This document shows positions 17,663 through 25,685 of a DNA stretch of 32,665 nucleotides, in pieces. Position numbers and translations under genes: made by a program. The notes beneath the pieces are model-generated. The model made no database searches and was not told the origin of the DNA. It saw nothing but the letters and a program-made list of their open reading frames with translations. The DNA lies in the NCBI GenBank assembly GCA_903900265.1, contig CAIUMM010000149.1, positions 1-32,665 on the forward strand, in the 5' to 3' direction. Position 1 is the stretch's first letter. Every line of letters starts with the position of its first letter. This DNA is from an uncultured Pseudomonadota bacterium (GTDB lineage Bacteria > Myxococcota_A > UBA796 > SXON01).

Positions 17663-18592
17663 ATGAGCGCCTCCCACGCCAAGCACGTCAGCATCTGGTC
17701 CAACCGGGCGTTCGCGCTGGTGTTGGTGCTGCTTGTGCCGTTGGGCCTTTGGTGGACGGTGCTGATCGCTCGACTCGTCAATGAGAACCATGATCTTCGC
17801 GTAGCGATGGAGGGCGACAGCCAGACCGTGCGCGAGGACCACGACCGGCGCCGGCGCATGTTGTGGGGGGAGAGCGGCATGATGGCGCTGCTGAGCGTGT
17901 CGGTCGTCGGCTTGTCCTACGCGACCGCGTCCCGTGAAAGGCAGCAGCTACGCCGGATCGAGGAGATCCTCGCCGCCAGCACCCACGAGCTGAAGACGCC
18001 GCTCGCCGGGGTGCGAGCCTTGTTAGAATCGCTCTCTTCGGGCGTCCTTCCTCCCGAAAAAATGGCACCCCACCTCGAGCGCGGCTTGGAGGGTTGTGAA
18101 CGCCTCGAGCACCTCGTCGACGCGGTTCTCACCTGGCAGGCCGTGGCTGCAAACCCGGAACAGCCGGGCTTGAAGGTGGAGACGCGCCCGTTGGGGGACT
18201 GGCTCGGTTTTTTGCCCCAAGGCGCCTCCGTAGAGGTAGGTCCGTTCGACCAAACGCCGGTGCAGGCATCGCCGGACGCGATCCGCGTGATCTTAGAAAA
18301 CCTGATCGACAACGCGCGAAAATACGGAGGTACAACCATTCAAGTCCGCGCCGAGCGCCACAGCGATGGCGTGTACGTTCGGGTGCAAGACGATGGCATC
18401 GGGTTTGAGAGCGGCGACGCCGAGCGGCTGTTTGAGCCCTACCAACGCCTGAACACCCAGACCCGCGGCACCGGTCTGGGCTTGTACATCTCCCGGTCGC
18501 TGGCACGTGCGATGGGCGGAGATCTCACCGCGACGAGCGCTGGCCCTGAGCGCGGCTCGACGTTCACCCTGCTGCTGAGGCTCTCCGGATGA
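17663..18592 (+). CDS. sensor histidine kinase
   Basis: A 309-residue inner-membrane kinase. Two membrane segments (about 15-37 and 71-88) enclose a short periplasmic loop of about 33 residues, too small for a typical ligand-binding domain. The H-box ASTHELKTP has the phospho-acceptor H108. The N-box LENLIDNARKYG, G1 DDGIGF and G2 GTGLGLYI are complete, so it should be active. The stop overlaps the response regulator start as ATGA, so the two form a cognate pair. The small sensor domain suggests it senses membrane state or works with a partner protein. Confidence 0.94.
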   Translation: MSASHAKHVSIWSNRAFALVLVLLVPLGLWWTVLIARLVNENHDLRVAMEGDSQTVREDHDRRRRMLWGESGMMALLSVSVVGLSYATASRERQQLRRIEEILAASTHELKTPLAGVRALLESLSSGVLPPEKMAPHLERGLEGCERLEHLVDAVLTWQAVAANPEQPGLKVETRPLGDWLGFLPQGASVEVGPFDQTPVQASPDAIRVILENLIDNARKYGGTTIQVRAERHSDGVYVRVQDDGIGFESGDAERLFEPYQRLNTQTRGTGLGLYISRSLARAMGGDLTATSAGPERGSTFTLLLRLSG

Positions 18593-19305
18593 TCCTGATC
18601 GTAGAAGATGAGCCGCTGGTTTCGGATATGGTGTGTTTGAACCTTGAACATGCGGGCTACGACGTGCAGGCGTGCACCACCGCCGAAGCGGCGCTAGCGC
18701 ACGTCCCCAACGCCGAGCTGCTGATCCTCGACCGCATGCTCCCCGGGATGGACGGGCTCGCGTTCGCCCGGCACCTGCGCGCGGCCGGCGTGGCGACGCC
18801 GATCCTGATGTTGACCGCGCGCGGTGAGGTCGCTGCGCGGGTGGCCGGCTTGGACGCCGGTGCCGACGACTACCTCGCCAAGCCCTTCGCGATGCCCGAG
18901 CTGCTCGCTCGGGTGCGTGCGCTGCGGCGACGCGCTCAGGACGCCGCGCCCCGTCCGCCCGCTCAGACCGGCTCCGCGCCGGGCAGCGCCCCGCGCACCC
19001 TGCGCTTCGACAAGTACACGGTGAACCTCAACACCCGCGAGGCGTTGACCAACGACGGCGTCGAAGTCCTCACCGAGACCGAATGCCAGCTGCTCGTCTA
19101 CTTCCACGATCACGCCGGGGACATGCTCAGCCGCGCCGACATCCTCGAGAGCGTATGGGGCATGGACAAGTTTCCGACCGCCCGCACCGTCGACAACTAT
19201 GTGCTGCGGCTGCGGAAATTGTTTGAGCCCGACCCCGAAAACCCGCGCTACCTCATCACGGTACGCGGGCGTGGCTATGTGTTTCGGCCGGAGAGCACGG
19301 CTTGA
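18589..19305 (+). CDS. OmpR/PhoB-family response regulator
   Basis: A 238-residue regulator. The receiver domain has acidic E6-D7, phospho-acceptor D48 in LLILDRMLPGMDG, T76 in MLTAR and K98 in LAKPF. A linker rich in Pro and Arg leads to a winged-helix DNA-binding domain whose C-terminal part includes SRADILESVWG, ARTVDNYVLRLRKLFE and VRGRGYVFRPE. It is coupled to the kinase upstream and overlaps the next gene as TTGA. Targets are unknown; no obvious direct repeat operator was seen in its own promoter region. Confidence 0.96.
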   Translation: MILIVEDEPLVSDMVCLNLEHAGYDVQACTTAEAALAHVPNAELLILDRMLPGMDGLAFARHLRAAGVATPILMLTARGEVAARVAGLDAGADDYLAKPFAMPELLARVRALRRRAQDAAPRPPAQTGSAPGSAPRTLRFDKYTVNLNTREALTNDGVEVLTETECQLLVYFHDHAGDMLSRADILESVWGMDKFPTARTVDNYVLRLRKLFEPDPENPRYLITVRGRGYVFRPESTA

Positions 19306-20075
19306 GCCTCGCGCTCGACCTGTTGGCGCGGCTGCGGACCAGCCCCTACGCAGTGTTGGCGCTGCGCGACGGCATCGAGATCGAGCTTGGCCCTCCCGAA
19401 GCCCGCATCCGGCTGCGATCTCCAGAAGGACGGCTCGGCGTCTACACGGACGTCGCGTCCAGCGGGCCCATCGACGGCAGGCTTGAGTGCAGCGAAGCCG
19501 ATGTGCTGCGGATGATCGCCGGTCTGGCCCCTCTGGACGGGGTGCGCCTGTGCCACGGCTCCCGAGACCTCGCGCCGCGCCGCAAGCAAGCCCACCTGCT
19601 GCTCGTCGCGGCCGGGTTGGGATGGGACGGCCCGTGGCCAGACCCCGAAGCGAACCCCGATCACCACGCGCTCATCGCCGAAGCGCTCGCTGATCTGGCG
19701 ATCGGCCCGCGCGACGCCCTGTTTGATGCCCGGCTGGACGCCAAAACTGAGGGCAACTTGGCAGGTACGGCGCTGCGCATCCGCCAGACCGACTCGGCCG
19801 GCGGGCGCACGCTGCTGCTCGACGCTGGCCACAACGCGCTCTGCCTCGATGTTTCGACGCGAGGCGACCTGACCGCGGACCTGACGCGCCTCGCGCGCGT
19901 CGGTGCCCACCTCGCGACGCACGGCTCGGTGCCCGAACATGCGCGATTTCACGGGATGATCTGGACCTTCACCCCGGACCGCCGGTTCCCGCGGGGCTGG
20001 ACGATGCCCGAACACCTCGGCACCGTCTGGAAGGTCACTCCGGCAACGGCACCGGCGGATCAAACGCGAGGCTGA
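19302..20075 (+). CDS. hypothetical protein coupled to the two-component pair
   Basis: A 257-residue protein that I do not recognise. It starts with TTG at 19302, overlapping the regulator stop as TTGA, and no better start is close. It has no signal peptide or membrane segment, so it is probably cytoplasmic. Visible patches are LCHGSRDLAPRRKQAHLLLV and a C-terminal ARFHGMIWTFTPDRRFPRGW; composition is Ala/Leu/Arg/Asp-rich. Coupling to a kinase-regulator pair suggests a role in the same signalling pathway, but this is inference. Its last 41 bp overlap the 3' end of the convergent lipoprotein gene. Confidence 0.68.
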   Translation: MSLALDLLARLRTSPYAVLALRDGIEIELGPPEARIRLRSPEGRLGVYTDVASSGPIDGRLECSEADVLRMIAGLAPLDGVRLCHGSRDLAPRRKQAHLLLVAAGLGWDGPWPDPEANPDHHALIAEALADLAIGPRDALFDARLDAKTEGNLAGTALRIRQTDSAGGRTLLLDAGHNALCLDVSTRGDLTADLTRLARVGAHLATHGSVPEHARFHGMIWTFTPDRRFPRGWTMPEHLGTVWKVTPATAPADQTRG

Positions 20076-21372
20076 CCGGCGACGGCAGATCGGGGAGCGT
20101 CGTGTGAAGGTCAATATCGGCGGTCGCGGCGTCAAAGCGCTGCAAGTCGCCGGGACCGCTCTCGGTCTCCCCGCCTACCCAGATGCCGTTGGCGCCGTCG
20201 CGCACCAGGCCGCCGGGGAATCCGACGTCGTTGGTCGTGTACGTGAAATTGCTTCGGACGGCGCCGTTCGCGCTGCGCGACACATGCGCTGCGACGCCCG
20301 AGCCGCGGTAGAGCACCCACAAGCCAGTTTCGTCCAACATCATGTCGGTGGGCTCGACCAGATCGGCGGGTCCGGTGCCCGGATCAATGCTCACGGTAAA
20401 CGCGGCGTCTGGCGTCAACGCCCCGTCCGCCGGCGCGGTGGCGTCGGCCCCGGCGACCGTGCCGAGCGCGGCGACGTGGAACACCGAGTCCGTCCCCGGA
20501 TCGGCGACGTAGAACCCACCTTCTGCGTCAAAAAACAGCCGCTCCGGTGCGAGCGCTCCGGCGATGCTCCAGCTGCGCGACGGCGTGATGTCGGTGACGC
20601 CGAGCACGCCGTTCCGAAGCGCATCTTCCCCGAACACCAAAACGCCCGCGAAGCCGTCCGGTCCAGCGCTCACCGTCACCCACAGGTTTCCGGCCGCGTC
20701 CAGGTCGAGATCGTGAACCTCCGCGCCCTCCAGCGCCGTAGAGGTCACCGTCTGGAGCACCGAAGCGTCGCCCTTGCCAGCGACCGCGGCGGGCTCGACG
20801 ACGAGCAGCCTCGTCCCCGATGACGGCGACGTCGCCGCCCACAGGTTGCCGTAGCGATCCCACGCGATCCCGCGCAGCTCGCCCGCGCCCGCAAACCGGA
20901 GCACCGTATCGGCGCCGACCTCCGCGCCCGGGTCCGAGATCCCGGTGTACCCCGCGAGCGTCTCGCCCGAATAGCCCCACAGGCGACTGCTAGACGGCTG
21001 GGGCTCAGCGGTCACGTCCAGCGCGTAGGAGCCACCGTCGGGGACGCACACTTCGGAGACCGTGTCCGACAGCAACCCGGAGGCCGAACCCGCGAAGGTG
21101 TCCGGCGCCGCAACGCCTCGGCGCACCGCCACGGTGTAGACCCCGCTTGGCAACGTGGTCGTCCCGCTCTCCGAGAAGGTACCGACGAGCACGCCGCTGG
21201 AATCGTAGACGTCTACGCCCGGATCGGTGACCCACGATGCGTCAAAATCCCGAACGTGCACGTCGAGCGTACCGGAGCCGCCTTCTACGCAGCCCTCCTC
21301 GGTGTTCTTGCCGGGGCAACCGGTCAAAAGAAGGGCTACGGGCAGAGCGGAGAGGGCGATGGCGTTGCGCAT
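20035..21372 (-). CDS. lipoprotein with beta-propeller-like repeats
   Basis: A 445-residue lipoprotein: signal MRNAIALSALPVALLLTGC with lipobox LLTGC. The first 120 mature residues look like a carboxypeptidase-regulatory/Ig-like beta domain (GTLDVHVRDFD, then TLPSGVYTVAVRRG). The rest contains repeated blades with G-W/D-x-G-N-LW patterns (LRGIAWDRYGNLWAA, LDLDAAGNLWVTV, FFDAEGGFYVAD, MMLDETGLWVLY, VRDGANGIWVGG), typical of NHL/SMP-30-like propellers. It probably binds a ligand at the cell surface; no enzymatic residues can be assigned. ATG at 21372 follows a run of G and a TTGATAGC element. It lies 33 bp after the ThuA-like lipoprotein gene. Confidence 0.8.
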   Translation of the reverse strand: MRNAIALSALPVALLLTGCPGKNTEEGCVEGGSGTLDVHVRDFDASWVTDPGVDVYDSSGVLVGTFSESGTTTLPSGVYTVAVRRGVAAPDTFAGSASGLLSDTVSEVCVPDGGSYALDVTAEPQPSSSRLWGYSGETLAGYTGISDPGAEVGADTVLRFAGAGELRGIAWDRYGNLWAATSPSSGTRLLVVEPAAVAGKGDASVLQTVTSTALEGAEVHDLDLDAAGNLWVTVSAGPDGFAGVLVFGEDALRNGVLGVTDITPSRSWSIAGALAPERLFFDAEGGFYVADPGTDSVFHVAALGTVAGADATAPADGALTPDAAFTVSIDPGTGPADLVEPTDMMLDETGLWVLYRGSGVAAHVSRSANGAVRSNFTYTTNDVGFPGGLVRDGANGIWVGGETESGPGDLQRFDAATADIDLHTTLPDLPSPVSLAFDPPVPLPE

Positions 21373-21379
21373 CCCCCCT

Positions 21380-21387
21380 GCTATCAA
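21380..21387 (-). promoter_or_regulatory. candidate -10 element (TTGATAGC) of the propeller lipoprotein gene
   Basis: On the minus strand TTGATAGC ends 7 nt before the ATG at 21372. The same octamer precedes accD (12521) and the wzy-like frame (27741). Confidence 0.4.
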
Positions 21388-21405
21388 GGTTGCTGCTGGC
21401 CTGTC

Positions 21406-22485
21406 TTACAGGTCGTAGAGCATGTACTGCAAGATCGCCAGCACGTCGTCATCGGTGTTCGGGATGACGCGGAAGGTGCTGAACACCACCTTGCCCTGCA
21501 CGTCGTTGAAGCTCGTGAGCATCGGGACGGAGGTGAGCGTGTAGTCGTCGAGCCCGTCGGAGTACGAGATGTTTCCAGAGAGGTGCACCGACACCGACGT
21601 GGAGGTGTTCTCGATCGGCGGCCACACCGGCAGGTCGTACTCGATGTCGATGTAGCTGGAACCAAGGTACTCGGCCATCGACGTATCGGCGACCGCCGCG
21701 GTCACGACGTCGTAGTTCCCGGTCTGCGCGTTGTTGGGGATCTCGTCGGCGCCGACCCAGTCGATGCGATCGGGCCAGCCGAGCTCGACTGCGTCATAGG
21801 CCCAGTCGCTCGCGTAGACGCTGCCGCCGGCCTGCACGTAGTCGCGCAGGTTCTGGAGGTTGGTCTCGGGCACAGGATCGGTGGCGTCGGTCAGGTTGTA
21901 GATGACGCCGTCTTCGGTGAACCCGCCGTTGAGGAACACGAGATCATAGGCCGCCATGCCTTCGGCATCCCCGAAGAAGTAGTTGGTGGCGTCGATGTCC
22001 AGACCATCGATGAGCGTGTAGTTCGTGAAGCCCAGCTCTTGCAGCACGAGATCGAAGTCATCGTACAGCCCGGTGACGATGGCGATGTTCAAGTTTTGAG
22101 GGTCAAAGCACTCAGGCTCGTCCAGCTCGTAGGTGTCACCGGAGCCGAGGTAGAACTCCTCGTCGTAGAGCACGGTGTCCCCGTACTGCACGTAGAGGTG
22201 GTAGTCGTGATCGCCGGGGAGACCGGAGATGTTCCACTTGCCGTCTTCATCCGAGTAGGCGCTCAAGGTGTCGTACACCACGCCGCGGTCATCGGTCAGG
22301 TTGACGTAGGCCATCGCATCGGCGAGCCAATTACGACCGGTGGGGTCACACACGCGGCCGCTCACCGTGCCCGGCAACACCTCGGCGACCTCTTTCGGCT
22401 TGTAGACGATGCTATTGTCGTTGCAAGCAACGAGGGACGCGACGGACAACAGCGTGATCGGGAGCAGGTAAGAACGCACGGGCAT
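21406..22485 (-). CDS. lipoprotein with carboxypeptidase-regulatory-like and ThuA/GATase-like domains
   Basis: A 359-residue lipoprotein: signal MPVRSYLLPITLLSVASLVAC with lipobox LVAC. A CarboxypepD_reg-like beta sandwich follows (GTVSGRVCDPTG, then YSDEDGKWNISGLPG). The second domain begins LNIAIVTGLYDDFDLVLQEL and contains YDLVFLNGG and LRDYVQAGGSVYASDW. This is the flavodoxin-like class-I glutamine-amidotransferase/ThuA fold in which a string is tested for a fixed-rate strand-loop. The nucleophile Cys of true amidotransferases is not seen, so it is probably a binding domain. The protein is markedly acidic and Tyr-rich. A perfect TATAAT lies 16 nt upstream of the ATG, inside the 3' end region of the GT4 gene. 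Confidence 0.76.
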   Translation of the reverse strand: MPVRSYLLPITLLSVASLVACNDNSIVYKPKEVAEVLPGTVSGRVCDPTGRNWLADAMAYVNLTDDRGVVYDTLSAYSDEDGKWNISGLPGDHDYHLYVQYGDTVLYDEEFYLGSGDTYELDEPECFDPQNLNIAIVTGLYDDFDLVLQELGFTNYTLIDGLDIDATNYFFGDAEGMAAYDLVFLNGGFTEDGVIYNLTDATDPVPETNLQNLRDYVQAGGSVYASDWAYDAVELGWPDRIDWVGADEIPNNAQTGNYDVVTAAVADTSMAEYLGSSYIDIEYDLPVWPPIENTSTSVSVHLSGNISYSDGLDDYTLTSVPMLTSFNDVQGKVVFSTFRVIPNTDDDVLAILQYMLYDL

Positions 22486-22501
22486 CTCCAAGACGTGGCG
22501 G

Positions 22502-22507
22502 ATTATA
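22502..22507 (-). promoter_or_regulatory. candidate -10 box (TATAAT) of the ThuA-like lipoprotein gene
   Basis: A consensus TATAAT on the minus strand, 16 nt before the ATG at 22485, just past the stop of the GT4 gene. A GGAG directly abuts the ATG. No consensus -35 was found 16-18 nt upstream. Confidence 0.5.
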
Positions 22508-22510
22508 GCC

Positions 22511-23677
22511 CTAATACGCTCCCGGTGTGCGAGATGTGACGCGGTTTGTGTGCGCAGGTGTAGACGCCGTGACGGAAAGCGCCTGACGATAGAGCGCGTC
22601 CAGCTGCGATGCGCGGCGGAGCCAGCCCCAGTCCCGCTGCACCGCTGCGCCGTCAAGCCGCGGCAAGTCGGCAGCGTCTCGCACTGCCGAGGCAAACTCT
22701 GCAGCTCGAAGCTCTAAGGTTCCTGCTCCCGTCACGCAGTGCTCCCCGGGGACGCCACGCGCGCTGCCCACCGAGACCACGGTGCGCAGGCCGAGGGCCG
22801 CGTAGTTGAGGAGCTTCAAGGGAAAGCCCGCGCACACCCTCCGAGGCAGGGCCGCGACGTCCGCGCCGGCGATCCAATCGCGCACCTGCAGCCAATCGCC
22901 GCCAACGTGCATAACGTCGGGGTTCGCGCTCGCGATCGCCTCCCACCCCGCGCCGACCAGCAGCAGCCGCCACCCCGGGAGCCGCTGCACCGCCGGTATC
23001 AGCACGTCGGCATCCTGAAAAACGTCTGGCGTCCCTGCAAAAACCAGCCATCGGCCAGGACCGGCGCGCCGAGGCTGCACGCCTGCGAAGTCTTCGGGAT
23101 CAACGCCGGGAGGGATGACCGCCACCGGCCCGTTCACGCGCGCCCGAAGTCCAGACGCGCCACGATCCGACAGCGCGACCGCGCCATCGGCCGCGAGCGG
23201 CAAGGTCACGTCGAGCGCGCGCCCGAGCAGCGACCACACCCGCGCACCGGCTGAAAAGTAGGTAGCGAGCTCCTCAGCGAGCAGGGTGTGCTCCCCGTAG
23301 ACCAGCGCCGGGCGACGTGCAGCCCGAAGCTCCGCGAGCCCTAACGCACACGCCAAAAGCGCCTCATGGTTGTGCGCGTGCACAACGTCCACGCGGTGCG
23401 TCCGCGCGACGCCGCGCACCGTGCGCGCGAGCAGTAGATCGAGCCCGGGCTTGACCGGATCGGGGCCAGAGCGCGTGCGGGTGTACCCGGGCCATCGCGG
23501 AGCCCGGTGCACGGTAAGTCCGCGTTCATCGCCCACGCCGTGGTGGTAGCAAACCACCCGGACCTCATGACCCAGCGCCATCAACGCCCGCGCCGTCCCG
23601 CCAAGCAGCACCTGCGAACCCTGCGGAGATGGAAAAGGGAAGGCGCCGACCTGCAGGATCTTCAGCGGATCGGTCAC
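22511..23677 (-). CDS. GT4 family glycosyltransferase
   Basis: A 388-residue GT-B enzyme. The N-terminal domain starts ILQVGAFPFPSPQGSQ (nucleotide-sugar acceptor loop) and has VDVVHAHNHEALL. The C-terminal domain has VIPPGVDPEDF, RWLVFAGTPDVFQDADVL and GFPLKLLNYAALGLRTVVS, where the usual E-x7-E motif is reduced. It likely adds a hexose to a lipid-linked or surface glycan in the cytoplasm. GTG at 23677 is chosen because it overlaps the upstream stop as GTGA and has GGAAGG five bases before it. It is cotranscribed with the membrane glycosyltransferase gene. Confidence 0.87.
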   Translation of the reverse strand: MTDPLKILQVGAFPFPSPQGSQVLLGGTARALMALGHEVRVVCYHHGVGDERGLTVHRAPRWPGYTRTRSGPDPVKPGLDLLLARTVRGVARTHRVDVVHAHNHEALLACALGLAELRAARRPALVYGEHTLLAEELATYFSAGARVWSLLGRALDVTLPLAADGAVALSDRGASGLRARVNGPVAVIPPGVDPEDFAGVQPRRAGPGRWLVFAGTPDVFQDADVLIPAVQRLPGWRLLLVGAGWEAIASANPDVMHVGGDWLQVRDWIAGADVAALPRRVCAGFPLKLLNYAALGLRTVVSVGSARGVPGEHCVTGAGTLELRAAEFASAVRDAADLPRLDGAAVQRDWGWLRRASQLDALYRQALSVTASTPAHTNRVTSRTPGAY

Positions 23678-25353
23678 TCGACCTTCCACAAGCTCGCCCA
23701 CACGCCGCCGTCATCACTCAGCTGCCCCACCTGCCGCGCCTTCACCCCGACGGACGCCGCCGCCTGCATGACTTGAGCGGGGTTCGGGCTCCAGTTGTAG
23801 ATCATCGGCGCCGTCGGACGAAGGCTCAGATAATGACCGCCCTGCGCGAGGCGCAACACCCCCGCCGGCGTAGGCACCTTGCGGGAGAACGCCGCCCACG
23901 TGTGCGTGGTCGCGATCCACGGCGCCCGCACGTCCACCATCCCGTAGACCTCGTAGTCACTGGTGACCAAGCGCTCGACCTGCGCGTCCGCGAGCATCGC
24001 GAGCAGCGCTTCTTGGCCACTCTCGCGGAAGGTCGACTGGGGCGCGGTGCGCAGCACGTCGTCGGTCACGAGCAGCTGGCGCGCGCCGGCGACGCTGGTC
24101 GGCACCGCAAGCGCGCCGGCGAGCACGACGCGGCGCAGGGTGTGAGCCCGCGCGAACACCGCGGTGACACGCGCGATCGCCAATGCGAGCCAGATGCACC
24201 CAAACAGGCTGGCTTGCGCGAGGTGGTGGAGGTCGTGATTGGCGCAGAACAACAGTACAGTTTGCAACGGAAAAAGAACCGAAAAAAACCGCAACAGAGC
24301 GTCCGACGGCGACGGTGCCCCGCGACGGTCCGCCCACGCCAGCCACGTCCCACAGCCCAACACCACAAAGCCCAAGCCCCGACCCCACGAGAACGCCGAC
24401 ACGACGTCGGCGTGCAGCGCCCAGCTCCAAAACGCGTTCGGGTCCCCGAAGAACGCCGTGAGGTTCGCGAAGCTCTCCCGCGCCATCGCGCTCCCCGAGC
24501 CGGGCAAGGACAGCCGCGCCACCTGCAGCGCGAGCGTGTCATGCGATCGCACGCGCAACGCCTCGGGGATGCTGTAGGCGTGCAGGTTTGCGAGTAACAA
24601 CGGGCTCAGCGCAAGCACCGGCACCGCCACCAACACGCCCCAACGCAGCGGCACCGGCGCGGCGAGCGCCGGACGATCGCGACGCGTCAGCAACGCCGCG
24701 AGCACGATCGCGGCAAGCGTAGGGACAAAGGTAGCTTTGGCGTGCAGACCGAACGCGGCGCCCAGCGCGATCCCGACCGTGCCGTGCACCCCTCCCCGCC
24801 AGCGTCTGGACCACAGCGCCCACACCGCGAGCAAGCCGCCGGCCTGCAAGAGCACCTCGGTGCCAGAGAGCACGCGTTTGAAGAACACAAAGCTCCAATC
24901 CGTCGCGAGCAGCAGCGCCACCAAGCCGGCGGCCAACGAGCCGGCATGGAAGGTCAGGAAGCGCGCCGCGAGCACCAGCAGGAGCGCGCCCAAGGCCACG
25001 CCAGTCCAGGCGCCCGCGCGCCACCCACCGAGCGCAGTGACGCCCCGCGCGACCCAATCCGACGCTCCACCGGTGTACGCGTTGATCGCCAGCGGGAGGG
25101 TCAACGCCTGCCCGCCAGAGCCAAGCTCCAAGCGTTCAATCGGTCGAGTTTGCGAAGCTCGCAACGGGCCCAGCGCCGGCGGGCCGAGCGACGACGCCGG
25201 ATCGAGCTGCGCGAGCACCACCGGCGGCGTGGCTGCTCCCCAGCCGATCGCGACCTCCCCAACCAGACCCACCTCCTGCGCGGAGCAAACCGCGAGGATC
25301 GCATAGACGAACAGGCCCGGCAACCAGGGCCCTACATGCGCGACACGCGGCAT
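23674..25353 (-). CDS. polytopic membrane glycosyltransferase-like protein
   Basis: A 559-residue protein with about ten to twelve membrane spans. It resembles GT-C/GT39-like enzymes: a large early periplasmic segment after the first span (about 25-90) containing LPLAINAYTGGASDW, then alternating spans, then a soluble C-terminal part from about 445. The pattern of an acidic residue in loop 1 is not convincing, so catalytic function is uncertain. Paired and coupled with a GT4 enzyme, it probably takes part in surface polysaccharide or glycolipid synthesis. ATG at 25353 gives MPRVAHVGPWLPGLF; a GATACG box ends 8 nt upstream. Confidence 0.72.
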   Translation of the reverse strand: MPRVAHVGPWLPGLFVYAILAVCSAQEVGLVGEVAIGWGAATPPVVLAQLDPASSLGPPALGPLRASQTRPIERLELGSGGQALTLPLAINAYTGGASDWVARGVTALGGWRAGAWTGVALGALLLVLAARFLTFHAGSLAAGLVALLLATDWSFVFFKRVLSGTEVLLQAGGLLAVWALWSRRWRGGVHGTVGIALGAAFGLHAKATFVPTLAAIVLAALLTRRDRPALAAPVPLRWGVLVAVPVLALSPLLLANLHAYSIPEALRVRSHDTLALQVARLSLPGSGSAMARESFANLTAFFGDPNAFWSWALHADVVSAFSWGRGLGFVVLGCGTWLAWADRRGAPSPSDALLRFFSVLFPLQTVLLFCANHDLHHLAQASLFGCIWLALAIARVTAVFARAHTLRRVVLAGALAVPTSVAGARQLLVTDDVLRTAPQSTFRESGQEALLAMLADAQVERLVTSDYEVYGMVDVRAPWIATTHTWAAFSRKVPTPAGVLRLAQGGHYLSLRPTAPMIYNWSPNPAQVMQAAASVGVKARQVGQLSDDGGVWASLWKVE

Positions 25354-25361
25354 CTGCGCAG

Positions 25362-25367
25362 CGTATC
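25362..25367 (-). promoter_or_regulatory. candidate -10 box of the glycosyltransferase operon
   Basis: GATACG on the minus strand, 8 nt before the ATG at 25353, just downstream of the terminator of the small lipoprotein gene. No Shine-Dalgarno intervenes. Confidence 0.3.
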
Positions 25368-25390
25368 CCGACGCGCAGGCCAAAAACTAA

Positions 25391-25417
25391 AAAGCCCCGG
25401 TCAGAGACCGGGGCTTT
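25391..25417 (-). terminator. rho-independent terminator of the small lipoprotein gene
   Basis: A perfect 11-bp stem (AAAGCCCCGGT / ACCGGGGCTTT) with a 5-nt loop. On the minus strand it is followed by TTTTTAGTTTTTGG, a good U tract, so it ends transcripts of the 35-codon gene upstream. On the plus strand only three T follow. It is the clearest terminator in the window. Confidence 0.88.
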
Positions 25418-25453
25418 GAAGCGATCACCCGCCGAAGCGGGCGAAGGGCGGAG

Positions 25454-25561
25454 TTACTCAGCCATCGCCGAGTCGCTGTCGGTGCTGCCAGTGCAAGCAA
25501 CGACAGTGGTGGTGACGGCGAGAGCGGCGATAAGGACGAGCAGGGTCTTGATGAAGTTCAT
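25454..25561 (-). CDS. 35-residue small lipoprotein (lipopeptide)
   Basis: The product MNFIKTLLVLIAALAVTTTVVAC ends its signal with the lipobox VVAC; the mature lipopeptide is only 13 residues, C followed by TGSTDSDSAMAE. A strong GAGGAGA lies seven bases before the ATG, a TTGACA/TAGACG promoter lies upstream, and an 11-bp terminator lies downstream. It is thus a complete single-gene unit, unlike its densely packed neighbours. In size and plan it recalls entericidin-like lipoproteins, but there is no sequence motif to support that function. An acidic, Ser/Asp-rich tail would be exposed next to the membrane. Confidence 0.85.
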   Translation of the reverse strand: MNFIKTLLVLIAALAVTTTVVACTGSTDSDSAMAE

Positions 25562-25635
25562 GGGGGTCTCCTCTGTAAATCCCGGATTCGCCGGGCGCGA
25601 GCAAGACTGGCGATGATCGACAGAATGCGCCAACA

Positions 25636-25664
25636 CGTCTACCGCATCATACGGACAGTGTCAA
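25636..25664 (-). promoter_or_regulatory. candidate sigma-70-type promoter of the small lipoprotein gene
   Basis: On the minus strand TTGACA (25664-25659), a 17-nt spacer, and TAGACG (25641-25636). The leader would be about 67 nt. The -35 is embedded in an inverted repeat, AGTGT-CA-ACACT (plus strand 25657-25668), which could be an operator. Confidence 0.55.
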
Positions 25665-25685
25665 CACTTTTCTTGTCCCCGAATC

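Noticed and set aside
23629..24597. Plus-strand open frame of about 320 codons, antisense to the glycosyltransferase genes
   Set aside because: Arg/His/Pro-rich composition without hydrophobic core; the minus frames show clear glycosyltransferase features and a coupled GTGA junction.
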